Below the pieces are notes generated by a model that did no database searches, had not been told where the DNA came from, and was given only the letters and a program-made list of their open reading frames with translations. The position numbers were made by a program, and so were the translations under genes. From CAKOSP01 sp044432745 (lineage in GTDB: Bacteria > Bacillota_I > Bacilli_A > RF39 > UBA660), in NCBI GenBank assembly GCA_044432745.1, contig JAWXUH010000003.1, forward strand, positions 61,380 through 125,379: DNA of 64,000 bases, read 5' to 3'. This document shows positions 9,443 to 17,525 of this stretch, one piece after another (within the stretch, counting starts at the first letter, position 1; every line of letters begins with the position of its first letter).

Positions 9443-9515
9443 ATTTTACCTCCTATATATAAAAATAAAATATCATAAAAAAATATTTTTCATTAAAACC
9501 TTTTATGTCAAACTA

Positions 9516-9534
9516 GTAGAACTACCAGTTCTAC
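9516..9534. promoter_or_regulatory. Perfect inverted repeat, likely operator
   Basis: GTAGAACT-ACC-AGTTCTAC, eight-base perfect arms with a 3-base centre, in the divergent region between the XRE gene and the Spo0A-like gene. It covers the place where the -35 of the plus-strand promoter would be. No T-run follows, so it is not a terminator. The XRE protein or the response regulator is the likely ligand. Confidence 0.65.
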
Positions 9535-9559
9535 CTTCTAGTTTCATAATATCGATTTA

Positions 9560-9568
9560 TGATATAAT
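9560..9568 (+). promoter_or_regulatory. Extended -10 promoter element of the response-regulator gene
   Basis: TG-A-TATAAT, a consensus extended -10, 23 bases before the start codon at 9592. No good -35 is present 17 bases upstream; extended -10 promoters tolerate this. AAGAAGGAG follows as ribosome-binding site. Confidence 0.55.
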
Positions 9569-9591
9569 ATTTTAAAGAAGGAGATAATACT

Positions 9592-10380
9592 ATGGAACCT
9601 ATGAATATATTAATATTAGAAGATGATGAAAAAGAAGTAAAAAAATTTACAAGTTGTATTGCATCAAGAGATGAAATCAACTTGATAAGCACTACCAATT
9701 CTTTAGAAGATGCTTTACATATAATCAAAAATAACTTTATAGAAGGAATTGTAGTAGATATAGAATTAAACAAAGGACTTGGTGGATCAGGATTAGATTT
9801 CTTAAAAGAACTTCAAAATTTAGATATAGATTTTAAACCTATTTTAATAGTAACAACTAATAATGAAGCAGACACTGTATATAATGCTTGTAAATCCCTA
9901 GGAGTAGATATGTTATTTCACAAAAGTAAAGAAGATTACGAACCAACATTTGTACTAAATCAATTTATAACATTAAGACCATTTATAAAACGTAATACTA
10001 AACAAAATATAAAAAGCAAATTAGAAACTGAGATAGAAAGACAAAAAAGAATATCTGAATACATTGAAGAAGAAATGAATTTGATAGGATTACCACCTCA
10101 CTTAAAAGGATCTAAATATATAAAAGAAGCTATTGAGTACTTAATTAACAATCAAAATCATGAGGAAAATTACTACACGGCATACTTAGAAGAAAAATAT
10201 AGAATAAGAAAAGGTTCTATTAGTACATCTATGCAAGATTCTATTAACAATGCGTGGAGAAATACACCTGAAGAAGATATATTAGAACATTTTAAAGCAA
10301 ACATTTCTTATTCAAAAGGAACTCCTCTACCCGCACAATTTATACATTATTACGTTGAAAAAATACAAAGAAGAATATAA
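9592..10380 (+). CDS. Response regulator with Spo0A-type DNA-binding domain
   Basis: Residues 5-125 form a receiver domain: acidic pair LEDDE, a probable phospho-acceptor Asp at VVDIEL, and TTNN in the Thr/Ser position; the usual Lys may be the K of FHKSK. After a linker (about 130-150), residues 155-262 align with the Spo0A C-terminal domain: IGLPPHLKGSKYIKEAI corresponds to the IGVPAHIKGYLYLREAI segment of Spo0A, RKGSISTSMQDSINNAW to its recognition helix region, and SKGTPLPAQFIHYYVEKI to its C-terminal helix. The receiver half is more divergent than the DNA-binding half, so it may be a paralogue rather than the sporulation master regulator. It has an extended -10 promoter and an inverted repeat upstream, and a terminator directly downstream. 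It may pair with either neighbouring kinase. Confidence 0.85.
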   Translation: MEPMNILILEDDEKEVKKFTSCIASRDEINLISTTNSLEDALHIIKNNFIEGIVVDIELNKGLGGSGLDFLKELQNLDIDFKPILIVTTNNEADTVYNACKSLGVDMLFHKSKEDYEPTFVLNQFITLRPFIKRNTKQNIKSKLETEIERQKRISEYIEEEMNLIGLPPHLKGSKYIKEAIEYLINNQNHEENYYTAYLEEKYRIRKGSISTSMQDSINNAWRNTPEEDILEHFKANISYSKGTPLPAQFIHYYVEKIQRRI

Positions 10381-10402
10381 CACTTAAAAGTGTTATTTTT
10401 TT
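10378..10402 (+). terminator. Rho-independent terminator after the Spo0A-like gene
   Basis: TAACACTT / AAGTGTTA arms with a 2-base loop followed by seven T. It begins at the stop codon of the regulator gene. Confidence 0.8.
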
Positions 10403-10488
10403 ATGTCTTTTTTTATTAGTTATACTTTTTTAACTATTTTTTTTACATGTAATCTCATCAAAGAAAATGCTTATTTCCTATAAACTAA

Positions 10489-10511
10489 CCTTAAGGCTAG
10501 AGGGTATCTAG
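10489..10511. repeat. Two adjacent palindromes upstream of the 13-aa peptide gene
   Basis: CCTTAAGG (10489-10496) followed directly by CTAGA-GGGTA-TCTAG (10497-10511). They lie 27 bases before the peptide start and could be a regulator binding site. No consensus promoter can be fixed here. Confidence 0.4.
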
Positions 10512-10537
10512 TCAAGAATAAAAAGGTGGTGAAAAGA

Positions 10538-10579
10538 ATGCAAGGGTTTTTCAAATATTTATCTGGATTTATACTTTAA
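10538..10579 (+). CDS. 13-residue peptide gene (possible signalling or leader peptide)
   Basis: The frame MQGFFKYLSGFIL is preceded by AAGGTGGTGA, a near-perfect Shine-Dalgarno sequence 8 bases before the ATG, and followed 12 bases later by a Rho-independent terminator. It is therefore a complete miniature gene between a response regulator and an AgrC-like kinase. The peptide is hydrophobic and aromatic with one Lys, similar in character to short N-formylated signalling or amphipathic peptides. No AgrB-like processing protease is adjacent and there is no Cys for a thiolactone. In-frame GTG codons just upstream are alternative starts. Alternatively this is a leader peptide or the coding part of a small regulatory RNA. 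Confidence 0.5.
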   Translation: MQGFFKYLSGFIL

Positions 10580-10591
10580 TATATTTTTAAG

Positions 10592-10620
10592 AAATCAAAT
10601 GAATTTTATTTGATTTTTTT
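10592..10620 (+). terminator. Rho-independent terminator after the 13-aa peptide gene
   Basis: AAATCAAAT / ATTTGATTT with a 7-base loop followed by a run of T. It separates the peptide gene from the downstream kinase gene. Confidence 0.75.
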
Positions 10621-10683
10621 ATTGGAGGAATATATATTGTTTTTTTTATATTTTTTTGTTAGAATATATTAATTGAGGATACT

Positions 10684-12138
10684 ATGGAATATTTTAACAA
10701 AATTATATCTTTTTTTATTATGTATAATTGTTCTTATTACCTATTTAATAAAAGTTTAAATTTAACTAAAAAAAAAGATTGTAAGGTTTACAAAATAGTT
10801 TTTTCTTTTTTTCTATTATCTTTACTTCATGTGATTTTGCAACCATTTTTAAAAAAATTATTATCACTTATACTTACAAATATTATTTTTATAATAATAA
10901 TTTTTTTCGATAATAAACATCATAATATAAAATTCAAAAAAATAATATTAAATGGAATATCATTTTATTTAGTGTGTTATTTTATAAGGTATATTGCATT
11001 ATTAATATTTTCTATTCCTATATATAATATATATAATAGAACTACACCATTGTTTATTGACTTTAGAATTACAGATTTAATGACAATATATTTTGTATAT
11101 AAATTTTCAAATTCAAAAAAATTCAAAAAGAAAATAAATATTATAAAGGATACACCAGAGCAGGATGATTTACTGCTAATAATTATATTTTTTTTATTGA
11201 TATCCATTACCATTTATTTATTTTGGATGTTTCATAATGAAAAAAAACTTTTTTTTGATTTGTTTGATTTGTACTTATTTCTACTAATCATTTTCCTATC
11301 TATATTCTTCTTTACGTATCTACGAAAGCAAATAAGTGATAGATATAAAGATATAGCTCAAAATAGAACTATAGATAATTTAAATAATATTATTAAAGAA
11401 AAAGATAAAGAAATATCAAGACTCACTGACATAGCTAAACTAGCGCATAAAACAAATCATGAACTTGATATACTTAAAAATAAAATTAATAAACTTAACT
11501 CTAAGGATATGAAAAAAGAGCTTAACAATATAGAAAATTCTTTTAGAAAAGGTATTGATAAAAAAAATAGTTCAAGTTTATTACAAGAGACTAAAGTAAA
11601 AACAATAGATGATACTTTAAGATACTTTCAAGATAAATGTAAAACAAAAGATATAAACTTTACAATTAAAATAAATGGTAGTGTAAATTATATGACGGAT
11701 AACCTTATAGATGTTAATAAATTAAATACAATATTATCTGATCATTTAAAGAATGCTATAATTTCTATTGAGAATACTGAAGAAAAGTTTAAAAGTATAT
11801 TATTAGTAATAGGAGAACTTGAAAACAATTATGGAATCAAGTTTTATGATACAGGAATTAATTTCAAACCTACTACCCTACTTTCTCTAGGAACTAAACC
11901 TATAACAACGCATAAAAATAAAGGTGGTACTGGATTAGGAATGCTTACAACTTTTCAAGTTGCTAAAGAATGTAAGGCTAGCATAGAAATAGAAGAAAAT
12001 GTTAAAAAAGATTATGAATATAATAAAATTATTAGTATTATATTTGATGATTTAAATGAATTTAGAATTAAATCTTATAGAAATGACAAACTTAAATTAA
12101 AAAATAAAAACAAAAAAATCAAATTTATTAAGAAATGA
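10684..12138 (+). CDS. AgrC-like GHKL sensor histidine kinase
   Basis: A 484-residue membrane kinase. Residues 1-215 carry about six to seven hydrophobic segments typical of peptide-sensing AgrC-type receptors. A cytoplasmic coiled coil follows (NTIDNLNNIIKEKDKEISR, about 230-250). The phospho-acceptor is probably in KLAHKTNHELD (about 257-267), matching the H-x(4,5)-NH arrangement of the family. The ATPase domain of GHKL type 5 is at about 330-460: LSDHLKNAIISIE (N box) and GGTGLGMLTTFQVAKE (G box). The C-terminus has a basic tail. Start has TTGAGGA upstream. It lacks an adjacent LytTR regulator; the nearest regulator is the Spo0A-type one upstream, with a 13-aa peptide gene in between. Confidence 0.85.
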   Translation: MEYFNKIISFFIMYNCSYYLFNKSLNLTKKKDCKVYKIVFSFFLLSLLHVILQPFLKKLLSLILTNIIFIIIIFFDNKHHNIKFKKIILNGISFYLVCYFIRYIALLIFSIPIYNIYNRTTPLFIDFRITDLMTIYFVYKFSNSKKFKKKINIIKDTPEQDDLLLIIIFFLLISITIYLFWMFHNEKKLFFDLFDLYLFLLIIFLSIFFFTYLRKQISDRYKDIAQNRTIDNLNNIIKEKDKEISRLTDIAKLAHKTNHELDILKNKINKLNSKDMKKELNNIENSFRKGIDKKNSSSLLQETKVKTIDDTLRYFQDKCKTKDINFTIKINGSVNYMTDNLIDVNKLNTILSDHLKNAIISIENTEEKFKSILLVIGELENNYGIKFYDTGINFKPTTLLSLGTKPITTHKNKGGTGLGMLTTFQVAKECKASIEIEENVKKDYEYNKIISIIFDDLNEFRIKSYRNDKLKLKNKNKKIKFIKK

Positions 12139-12160
12139 TTATAGTTAAATCATTTTTTTA
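12133..12160 (+). terminator. Rho-independent terminator
   Basis: AAATGATT / AATCATTT arms overlapping the kinase stop codon, followed by a T-run. Confidence 0.75.
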
Positions 12161-12220
12161 TTTGAAATTTTATAAAAAAAGTGATATATTAGTAACTATT
12201 AAAAAAGGGGAAAATATAAA

Positions 12221-13846
12221 ATGAGAAAGAGATTATTAAATGATATGCATTTAAAAAGTAATGATACTTTAACAATAACCGAGGAGGAATATTCAAATTT
12301 TTTAAAAAGACCTACTACAACTTTAACAAGAGTGGAAAATTTTATTAAAGTAGTATCTAATGATGAAAATTATAATCAAATATTAAATTATTACAAAAAT
12401 GAAAATTTAGAATTAAAAATATCATATATAAAAAAAATACAAGATAAAGATATAATACTATACGATTCTATTAAAAATTTAAAAGAATATATTAAAGATT
12501 CTTTTGAAGCTTTTGATTTAACAACTGAAGAGAGAAACAGAATTGATCATTTAAACAAAATAATATATATTGATCATTATTTTGAAAACAAGAAAGATGA
12601 TATATACGAAATAACTATAGATAATATGTTAGTACGTGTACCTGTAAGATTAATTAACTTGGTATTAACACTTGGTAAAGAAGATTTAGAAACATTACTA
12701 AATGATAAAGATGTATCTGGAATTAAAAAAGAACATTTGATGCATGCTACGTATGCATATTGTGAAAAATATGTAATAAATAAATATGAAATACCTAGTA
12801 AAATAGAAAAAAGAATATTTAATATAAAAATGCATCAATTAGTAGATACACAATCATTAAATTTATATTTAGAAAATACAGATACTTTATATAAAAAACT
12901 AACACTAAATACTAAGTTAAAAGAAGCAATATTAAGTGGTATGCCAGAAGATTATAACTTACTAGAAAAATCTATACATATGTATTTAAATATGTGTAAT
13001 TTATTAACATATGATGAAGCATATTATGCATCAGATGATAAAAATAGAGAAAAATCTAAACATACTAAATTAGAGTATATAGAAGAAATATCACTAGATA
13101 ACAATAAAATCGTATGTTTTGAATTTATATTAATGTATACGCACTTGCTAGATGAATTAGGAATTAAATTCATAACATATTACCAAAATATGGAAGAAAT
13201 AAACTATGGTAAAGGTCATGTAAATGCTAGTTTTAGAATAGATAAATTTTTAATAAATGTAGATCCACTTACATCAATACATCAAGGAGATATTGTGCAA
13301 GTAAAATTAAATCAACCAATATCAGGAATAATCTGTGAAAATTTTAATAACAATACAAATGATGAGTTAGTTAGCACTATAGATAACGTATATAATAATT
13401 TTTTAGAAAATAATAATAGTAAGTTAAATAAAAAACTAATTTCTGAAGATTTTCAAAAATTAGTATTTAAAGAAAAATTAATATTATTTAACGAAAAAAT
13501 AAAAGAGAACAAATTAACTAACATGGATTTTATGTCATACTTAATTCAATTAAAAAAAGTGTTATTTACTCAAAAAGAGCATAAAAGCAATATATCAATG
13601 TTAATGATAATTGAAAATATAAATGAAAATATAAATAGTAGAATGATTGTGTCTATTAATGACGGTACGTTCTTATATAATATCGAAGATACTATATATT
13701 ATATTAGTGATGATTTTGGCAATTTAATTGAAATTAAAAAAGAAGCAATAGAAGATAATTTTAATACAGGTATTTATATGTATACAAACGAATATAATAA
13801 CAAAATTCCTGGAATAATCGAAGGTAAAGGAAGAAAATTTAAGTAA
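12221..13846 (+). CDS. Protein with transglutaminase-like Cys-His-Asp core, 541 aa
   Basis: I do not recognise the full-length family. Residues 290-350 fit the transglutaminase-like/papain-like core: KIVCFEFILMYTHLLDELGI (Cys299 at the start of the active-site helix), GKGHVNASFRI (His333) and LINVDPLTS (Asp348). That is the usual C-x(33)-H-x(14)-D order and spacing. The protein has no signal peptide and no membrane segment, so it should be cytoplasmic. The N-terminal 250 residues are charged and helical; the C-terminal 180 residues are helical then beta-rich, ending in NKIPGIIEGKGRKFK. AAAAAGGGGAA precedes the ATG. It stands alone between two terminators. A protease, peptide-modifying or cross-linking role is possible but not shown. 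Confidence 0.6.
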   Translation: MRKRLLNDMHLKSNDTLTITEEEYSNFLKRPTTTLTRVENFIKVVSNDENYNQILNYYKNENLELKISYIKKIQDKDIILYDSIKNLKEYIKDSFEAFDLTTEERNRIDHLNKIIYIDHYFENKKDDIYEITIDNMLVRVPVRLINLVLTLGKEDLETLLNDKDVSGIKKEHLMHATYAYCEKYVINKYEIPSKIEKRIFNIKMHQLVDTQSLNLYLENTDTLYKKLTLNTKLKEAILSGMPEDYNLLEKSIHMYLNMCNLLTYDEAYYASDDKNREKSKHTKLEYIEEISLDNNKIVCFEFILMYTHLLDELGIKFITYYQNMEEINYGKGHVNASFRIDKFLINVDPLTSIHQGDIVQVKLNQPISGIICENFNNNTNDELVSTIDNVYNNFLENNNSKLNKKLISEDFQKLVFKEKLILFNEKIKENKLTNMDFMSYLIQLKKVLFTQKEHKSNISMLMIIENINENINSRMIVSINDGTFLYNIEDTIYYISDDFGNLIEIKKEAIEDNFNTGIYMYTNEYNNKIPGIIEGKGRKFK

Positions 13847-13885
13847 AAAAAAAGACATATATTTTAAATTTTATATGTCATTTTT
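13847..13885. terminator. Bidirectional Rho-independent terminator
   Basis: GACATATA / TATATGTC arms with an A-run on the left and TTTTT on the right, between two convergent genes. Confidence 0.75.
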
Positions 13886-14904
13886 CCAAATCTACTAGTT
13901 GGTACAAAACCAGCTTCAGCAGATACTAATTCTTCTAGCCTGTTTACAACAGTACCACAAGTTAAACCTACTGTATCTGGTCTCTCTATAACTAAATTAG
14001 TATTAGGTTCACCTATTACACTCCAGTTATTTCTGTCAAAGTCATTCTCACTATAGACTTTACCAATACACTCAGATTCTATATTTATTCCCTCTTTAGT
14101 CTTTGTAGTTACAACCGCACTCATTCCAGTACACATTCCCCTTTTAATATCCATTCCAAGCGTTGTTGAATGTATATCTCCATCAAAATATGTAGGAATG
14201 CATTTTTGAGTTTGAGAAACTACTGTTAATCCTAAGGCATCACAAAGCCATCCATTAACACTCCACATATAACTTGGTAAAAAATCACCTTTAGCTATAA
14301 GTTCGTCTCTCTCTTCAACTGAGATATTATCAGCTGAAGCAATTTTTTCTTCAAATTCTTCTGTTGTATAACCAGAACCATGAGCTTGCGCTAAAGCAAT
14401 ACCATAATCCTCTACATTATAAGAACTTGATCCTTTGATTTCTTTAATTTCTCCTGTTGCACCAGCAATAGTAGTAATTAAATTACCCCAGAAAGCATCT
14501 TGATATCCACTACCTGTGATTGTACAATTGTTAAGTTTAGCCAATGTATCTATTTTTCTAGTTAACTCTGGGTTACTATTAAATGGATAAAAAGCTTCCT
14601 CACACGTAGTAATAGCATTAATACCTAGTTTAGCACATAACATCAGAGCTTCTTCGCAATCACTTAGTAAGCTCATAGTAGTAATTATACAAACATCTGG
14701 CTTTACACTTTGAAGCATAGTTTCTGCGTCCTGAACTGAAACAATTTTTATATTTTTATCTTCAGTACCAAGAATCACACTAATATCTTTTCCTATTAAA
14801 TCTTCATTAACATCTACTGCACCAACTACCTCATAACCCTTTTTTAAGGCAAATTTCATAGTGTACAAAGACATTTTACCACATCCATATTGAACAATTT
14901 TCAT
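13864..14904 (-). CDS. DapB-like NAD(P)-dependent dehydrogenase, 2,4-diaminopentanoate dehydrogenase-like
   Basis: A 346-residue oxidoreductase with an N-terminal Rossmann fold (IVQYGCGKMSLYTMKFALKK, dinucleotide-binding glycines near residues 7-9). A dihydrodipicolinate-reductase-like catalytic domain follows, with GSGYQDAFWGN and the C-terminal TVVNRLEELVSAEAGFVPT. Length and these segments match the family of 2,4-diaminopentanoate dehydrogenase (second-step enzyme of clostridial ornithine fermentation) and its close relatives. No other ornithine-degradation gene is nearby, so the true substrate may differ. GGAGGGAAAAAG precedes the start. Single-gene unit with a shared terminator downstream. 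Confidence 0.7.
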   Translation of the reverse strand: MKIVQYGCGKMSLYTMKFALKKGYEVVGAVDVNEDLIGKDISVILGTEDKNIKIVSVQDAETMLQSVKPDVCIITTMSLLSDCEEALMLCAKLGINAITTCEEAFYPFNSNPELTRKIDTLAKLNNCTITGSGYQDAFWGNLITTIAGATGEIKEIKGSSSYNVEDYGIALAQAHGSGYTTEEFEEKIASADNISVEERDELIAKGDFLPSYMWSVNGWLCDALGLTVVSQTQKCIPTYFDGDIHSTTLGMDIKRGMCTGMSAVVTTKTKEGINIESECIGKVYSENDFDRNNWSVIGEPNTNLVIERPDTVGLTCGTVVNRLEELVSAEAGFVPTSRFGKMTYKI

Positions 14905-15015
14905 AACTTTTTCCCTCCTAGTATAAGATTAACATTAAAAAAATTATATATCTACTATTTACACAAAAAAATACAATTACTTTACAAAAAAAAATATAAA
15001 TGTAAATTTATATTT

Positions 15016-15453
15016 TTATCTTTTGTTTAAATTACTTATTTTATGATTTTCAATTGTTTCATCTATTTTTTTTATGTCATCTTCACTAAATATACCTGGA
15101 ACAAACTTATTAATATTCTTAGCTCTTATAGTTAAATCTCTATAAACTATAAATTCTGTACTTTCTATATTCTCTGCTATTTGACTAACAGTTAAATTTT
15201 CCTCAATATATAAAGAAATTACTCTCAACACTCTATTTTGAACAGTTTCTTTCTTCAAAGAATCTGGCAATCTTTCTTCCATAGCATTACGAACTTCGTT
15301 ATAAAGTTTAGGATTATAATCAGATAAACGATTTACTAAATCATTTCTTATTGTAATATGAGATTTGTCATAACAACCTGCTATCTCCCTTAAACTAGAA
15401 CCAGACAAATACATATTTGCTATTTCAACCAAATACCCAGAATCATCACGCAT
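15016..15453 (-). CDS. SpoIIID-like transcriptional regulator with duplicated HTH
   Basis: SpoIIID is a small sporulation DNA-binding protein. Here a 145-residue protein contains two SpoIIID-like units. The first (about 8-58) is close to the family: EIANMYLSGSSLREIAG, SHITIRNDLVNRL and the NPKLYNEV segment that follows the recognition helix. The second (about 75-118) is more divergent: VISLYIEENLTVSQIAENI then FIVYRDLTIRA. Canonical SpoIIID is about 90 residues with one unit, so this is a tandem duplication or fusion. GAGGAGG lies before the ATG. Being near a Spo0A-type regulator it may be part of a retained developmental programme; there is no other sporulation gene in the window. Confidence 0.7.
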   Translation of the reverse strand: MRDDSGYLVEIANMYLSGSSLREIAGCYDKSHITIRNDLVNRLSDYNPKLYNEVRNAMEERLPDSLKKETVQNRVLRVISLYIEENLTVSQIAENIESTEFIVYRDLTIRAKNINKFVPGIFSEDDIKKIDETIENHKISNLNKR

Positions 15454-15527
15454 TATAAAAATTCCTCCTCATTTAAGATAAATTTTAACATACATATATC
15501 TATATAACAAGGAAAATACAGAATTTT

Positions 15528-15797
15528 TCACACATCTTTACTATTTTTTAGTAATAATTCAATTTCACGAATTCCTGCTACACTCACTGAAGCATATAAA
15601 CACATTATTAAAGAAGTAAAAAAATCATCAAACAAACCATAATAATAACACACTACAGAACTAATAAAACCTATCAAAATATTTTGAAATGGAATATATT
15701 TACTAGGAATTTTATCAAAAAACAAGTCATTTATAGCAGCCATAATGTAAGTAATGATAGATATTATAACTATATACGTTATATGCATATAAAACAC
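15528..15797 (-). CDS. Small membrane protein, holin-like, 89 aa
   Basis: Three hydrophobic segments (about residues 3-22, 36-57, 60-80) separated by short polar turns, with a charged C-terminus. The size and layout are holin-like, and the GIREIELLLKN tail resembles those of phage-type holins in Bacillota, but I cannot assign a family with confidence. There are no phage genes around it. AGGGGTG before the ATG supports the start. It follows the SpoIIID-like gene on the same strand with a 74-base gap. Confidence 0.6.
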   Translation of the reverse strand: MFYMHITYIVIISIITYIMAAINDLFFDKIPSKYIPFQNILIGFISSVVCYYYGLFDDFFTSLIMCLYASVSVAGIREIELLLKNSKDV

Positions 15798-15878
15798 CCC
15801 TAACTTAAATTATTCAAAAACTAAATATATTAACATAACAATTACCTAAATAAGCATAATAATTAATAGGAGATCTAA

Positions 15879-16376
15879 ATGAAAAAATATTTATTATTAA
15901 CACCATTTCTAATGTTTGTATCTGCTTTTCTATTACACTTTATATATGACATCTTTAATCAAAATATTTTAATAGGATTCATATCACCTATTAACGAAAG
16001 TATATTTGAACATACTAAATTAATTCTTACTCCGCTTACTATATGTTATGGTTATTATTATATTAAAAATAAAAATTATATAAATTCTGAGAAATATATG
16101 TTTGTAAGTTTAATATCTATATTACTAGGAATAATATCAGTTCCTATGTATTATTATACTTATACACAGGCTCTTGGAATCAATGTAATGATTATAGATA
16201 TTATAATTACATACTTATCTTTAATAACTGCTAATATCTTCTTTTTAAACTATTATAACAATTACGAATTTAAAATAAAAAAAAATATTACTATAATTAT
16301 ATATATAGTAATATTCATCTTTTATATTTATGCAAGTTTATATCAAATAAACTTACCAATTTTTATACCTAATTAA
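15879..16376 (+). CDS. DUF6512-like integral membrane protein
   Basis: A 165-residue protein with about five hydrophobic segments. The N-terminal segment HFIYDIFNQN followed by IGFISPINESIFEHTKL is the recognisable signature of the family named DUF6512 (membrane proteins of unknown function in Bacillota). AGGAGA 7 bases before the ATG fixes the start. Its last 8 bases overlap the 3' end of the convergent nitroreductase gene. No functional hint from neighbours. Confidence 0.7.
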   Translation: MKKYLLLTPFLMFVSAFLLHFIYDIFNQNILIGFISPINESIFEHTKLILTPLTICYGYYYIKNKNYINSEKYMFVSLISILLGIISVPMYYYTYTQALGINVMIIDIIITYLSLITANIFFLNYYNNYEFKIKKNITIIIYIVIFIFYIYASLYQINLPIFIPN

Positions 16377-16860
16377 AGTTATTATAAAAGACCTTTGAAG
16401 AATCAAAATAATCATTTGATTCTTTTTCTTTGTCAGTATACCCTAAAGATATAACAGATAATACTCTTTTATCTTCTGGAATACTCAAAACTTTTCTAAC
16501 TTCATTCTCGTATTCTTCTATTGGAGCTATTCCCATCCAACATGTACTAATATTTAAAGAAGTAGCCTCTAATAGTATGTTTTGAGTTGTTGCTGACATA
16601 TCCTGTTGCCAGTATTCAGTTTTTTCATTACCAAAAACTACAATAGCCTTATCACATTTATTAAGCATAAACATATGTGGTGTTATATTTGATAAAGATT
16701 TAAGTACTTCTTTATTATCAATTATTATAAATTCACTAGGTCTACTATTCTTTGCACTTGGTGCATTCATACCTGCTTTAACTAATTTTAAAATATCAGC
16801 ATTATCTATAACACTTTCGTTATAACTTCTAATACTTCTTCTTTTGTATATTTCGTTCAT
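16369..16860 (-). CDS. Nitroreductase-family flavoprotein
   Basis: A 163-residue FMN-dependent oxidoreductase of the short nitroreductase type. It begins MNEIYKRRSIRSYNESVI, the R-R-S-x-R FMN-binding start of the family, followed by NAPSAKNSRPSEFIII (FMN phosphate and isoalloxazine contacts), and has a central segment ATTQNILLEATSLNISTCWMG. Physiological substrate unknown; the family reduces nitro compounds or quinones with NAD(P)H. It is the last gene of the lgt-trxB-cysS-yugP operon: its ATG overlaps the stop codon region of the preceding gene (shared base 16860). Confidence 0.88.
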   Translation of the reverse strand: MNEIYKRRSIRSYNESVIDNADILKLVKAGMNAPSAKNSRPSEFIIIDNKEVLKSLSNITPHMFMLNKCDKAIVVFGNEKTEYWQQDMSATTQNILLEATSLNISTCWMGIAPIEEYENEVRKVLSIPEDKRVLSVISLGYTDKEKESNDYFDSSKVFYNNFN

Positions 16861-17525
16861 TACTCATCACCTCTAGTAGCCATTATTAAACGTAAAATAT
16901 TAAGAGCACTTGCAAGCACACCAGCAACGTATGTCATTGCTGCTGCATCAAGCATTTTCTTAACTCCAAGTTCATCAGATTTAGAAACTTGATATATACT
17001 ATCTAATTCTTTTTTAGCTCTAGTACTAGCGTCGAATTCAACTGGTAATGTAACTACTTGAAAAACAAGTCCAAGAGCAGTTAATGCTATACCTAAATTT
17101 ACGAAATCCATACTTCCAAGCAACATACCAATAAGTAAGATTATATAAGAAAATTGTGTACCAAAATTTACAACTGGATAAATTGCAGAACGTATTCTCA
17201 TAAAAGTATAACCATCTTTATCTTGAATAGCATGACCAACTTCATGAGCAGCTACTGCCATTGAAGCAATTGAAGTACCATTATAAATATCCTTAGAAAG
17301 TCTTACAACTTTTCTTGAAGAATCATAATGATCTGATAAGTTTCCTTCTGTTTCAACAACATAAACTTTTTCAAGTCCATTTTTTTTTAAAATTTCTGCT
17401 GCAACTTCTTGACCAGTTAAACCTTTTTCATTTTCTATATTTTTATATTTTGAATAACTTGTAGTAACTTGTAATTGAGCAATAGCTGGTATAGATAAGA
17501 TTGCTAATATTAATATTAAATCCAT
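16860..17525 (-). CDS. Membrane zinc metallopeptidase, YugP family
   Basis: A 221-residue neutral zinc peptidase anchored in the membrane. An N-terminal hydrophobic segment is followed by LTGQEVAAEILKKNGL, then the HEVGH zinc motif in VAAHEVGHAIQDK (about residues 92-104), and two hydrophobic segments (about 128-170). The C-terminal YVAGVLASALNILRL is typical of this family (PF04298). Role in Bacillota is unclear; membrane protein quality control is a common guess. Its start is directly coupled to the stop of cysS (shared position 17525). Confidence 0.9.
   Translation of the reverse strand: MDLILILAILSIPAIAQLQVTTSYSKYKNIENEKGLTGQEVAAEILKKNGLEKVYVVETEGNLSDHYDSSRKVVRLSKDIYNGTSIASMAVAAHEVGHAIQDKDGYTFMRIRSAIYPVVNFGTQFSYIILLIGMLLGSMDFVNLGIALTALGLVFQVVTLPVEFDASTRAKKELDSIYQVSKSDELGVKKMLDAAAMTYVAGVLASALNILRLIMATRGDE

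Noticed and set aside
9531..9773. 80-residue minus-strand frame opposite the Spo0A-like gene
   Set aside because: Overlaps the receiver domain coding region in antisense and has no start signal.
15528..15797. Small three-segment membrane protein as a phage holin marking a prophage remnant
   Set aside because: No phage genes are adjacent; a holin-like fold alone is not evidence for a prophage.
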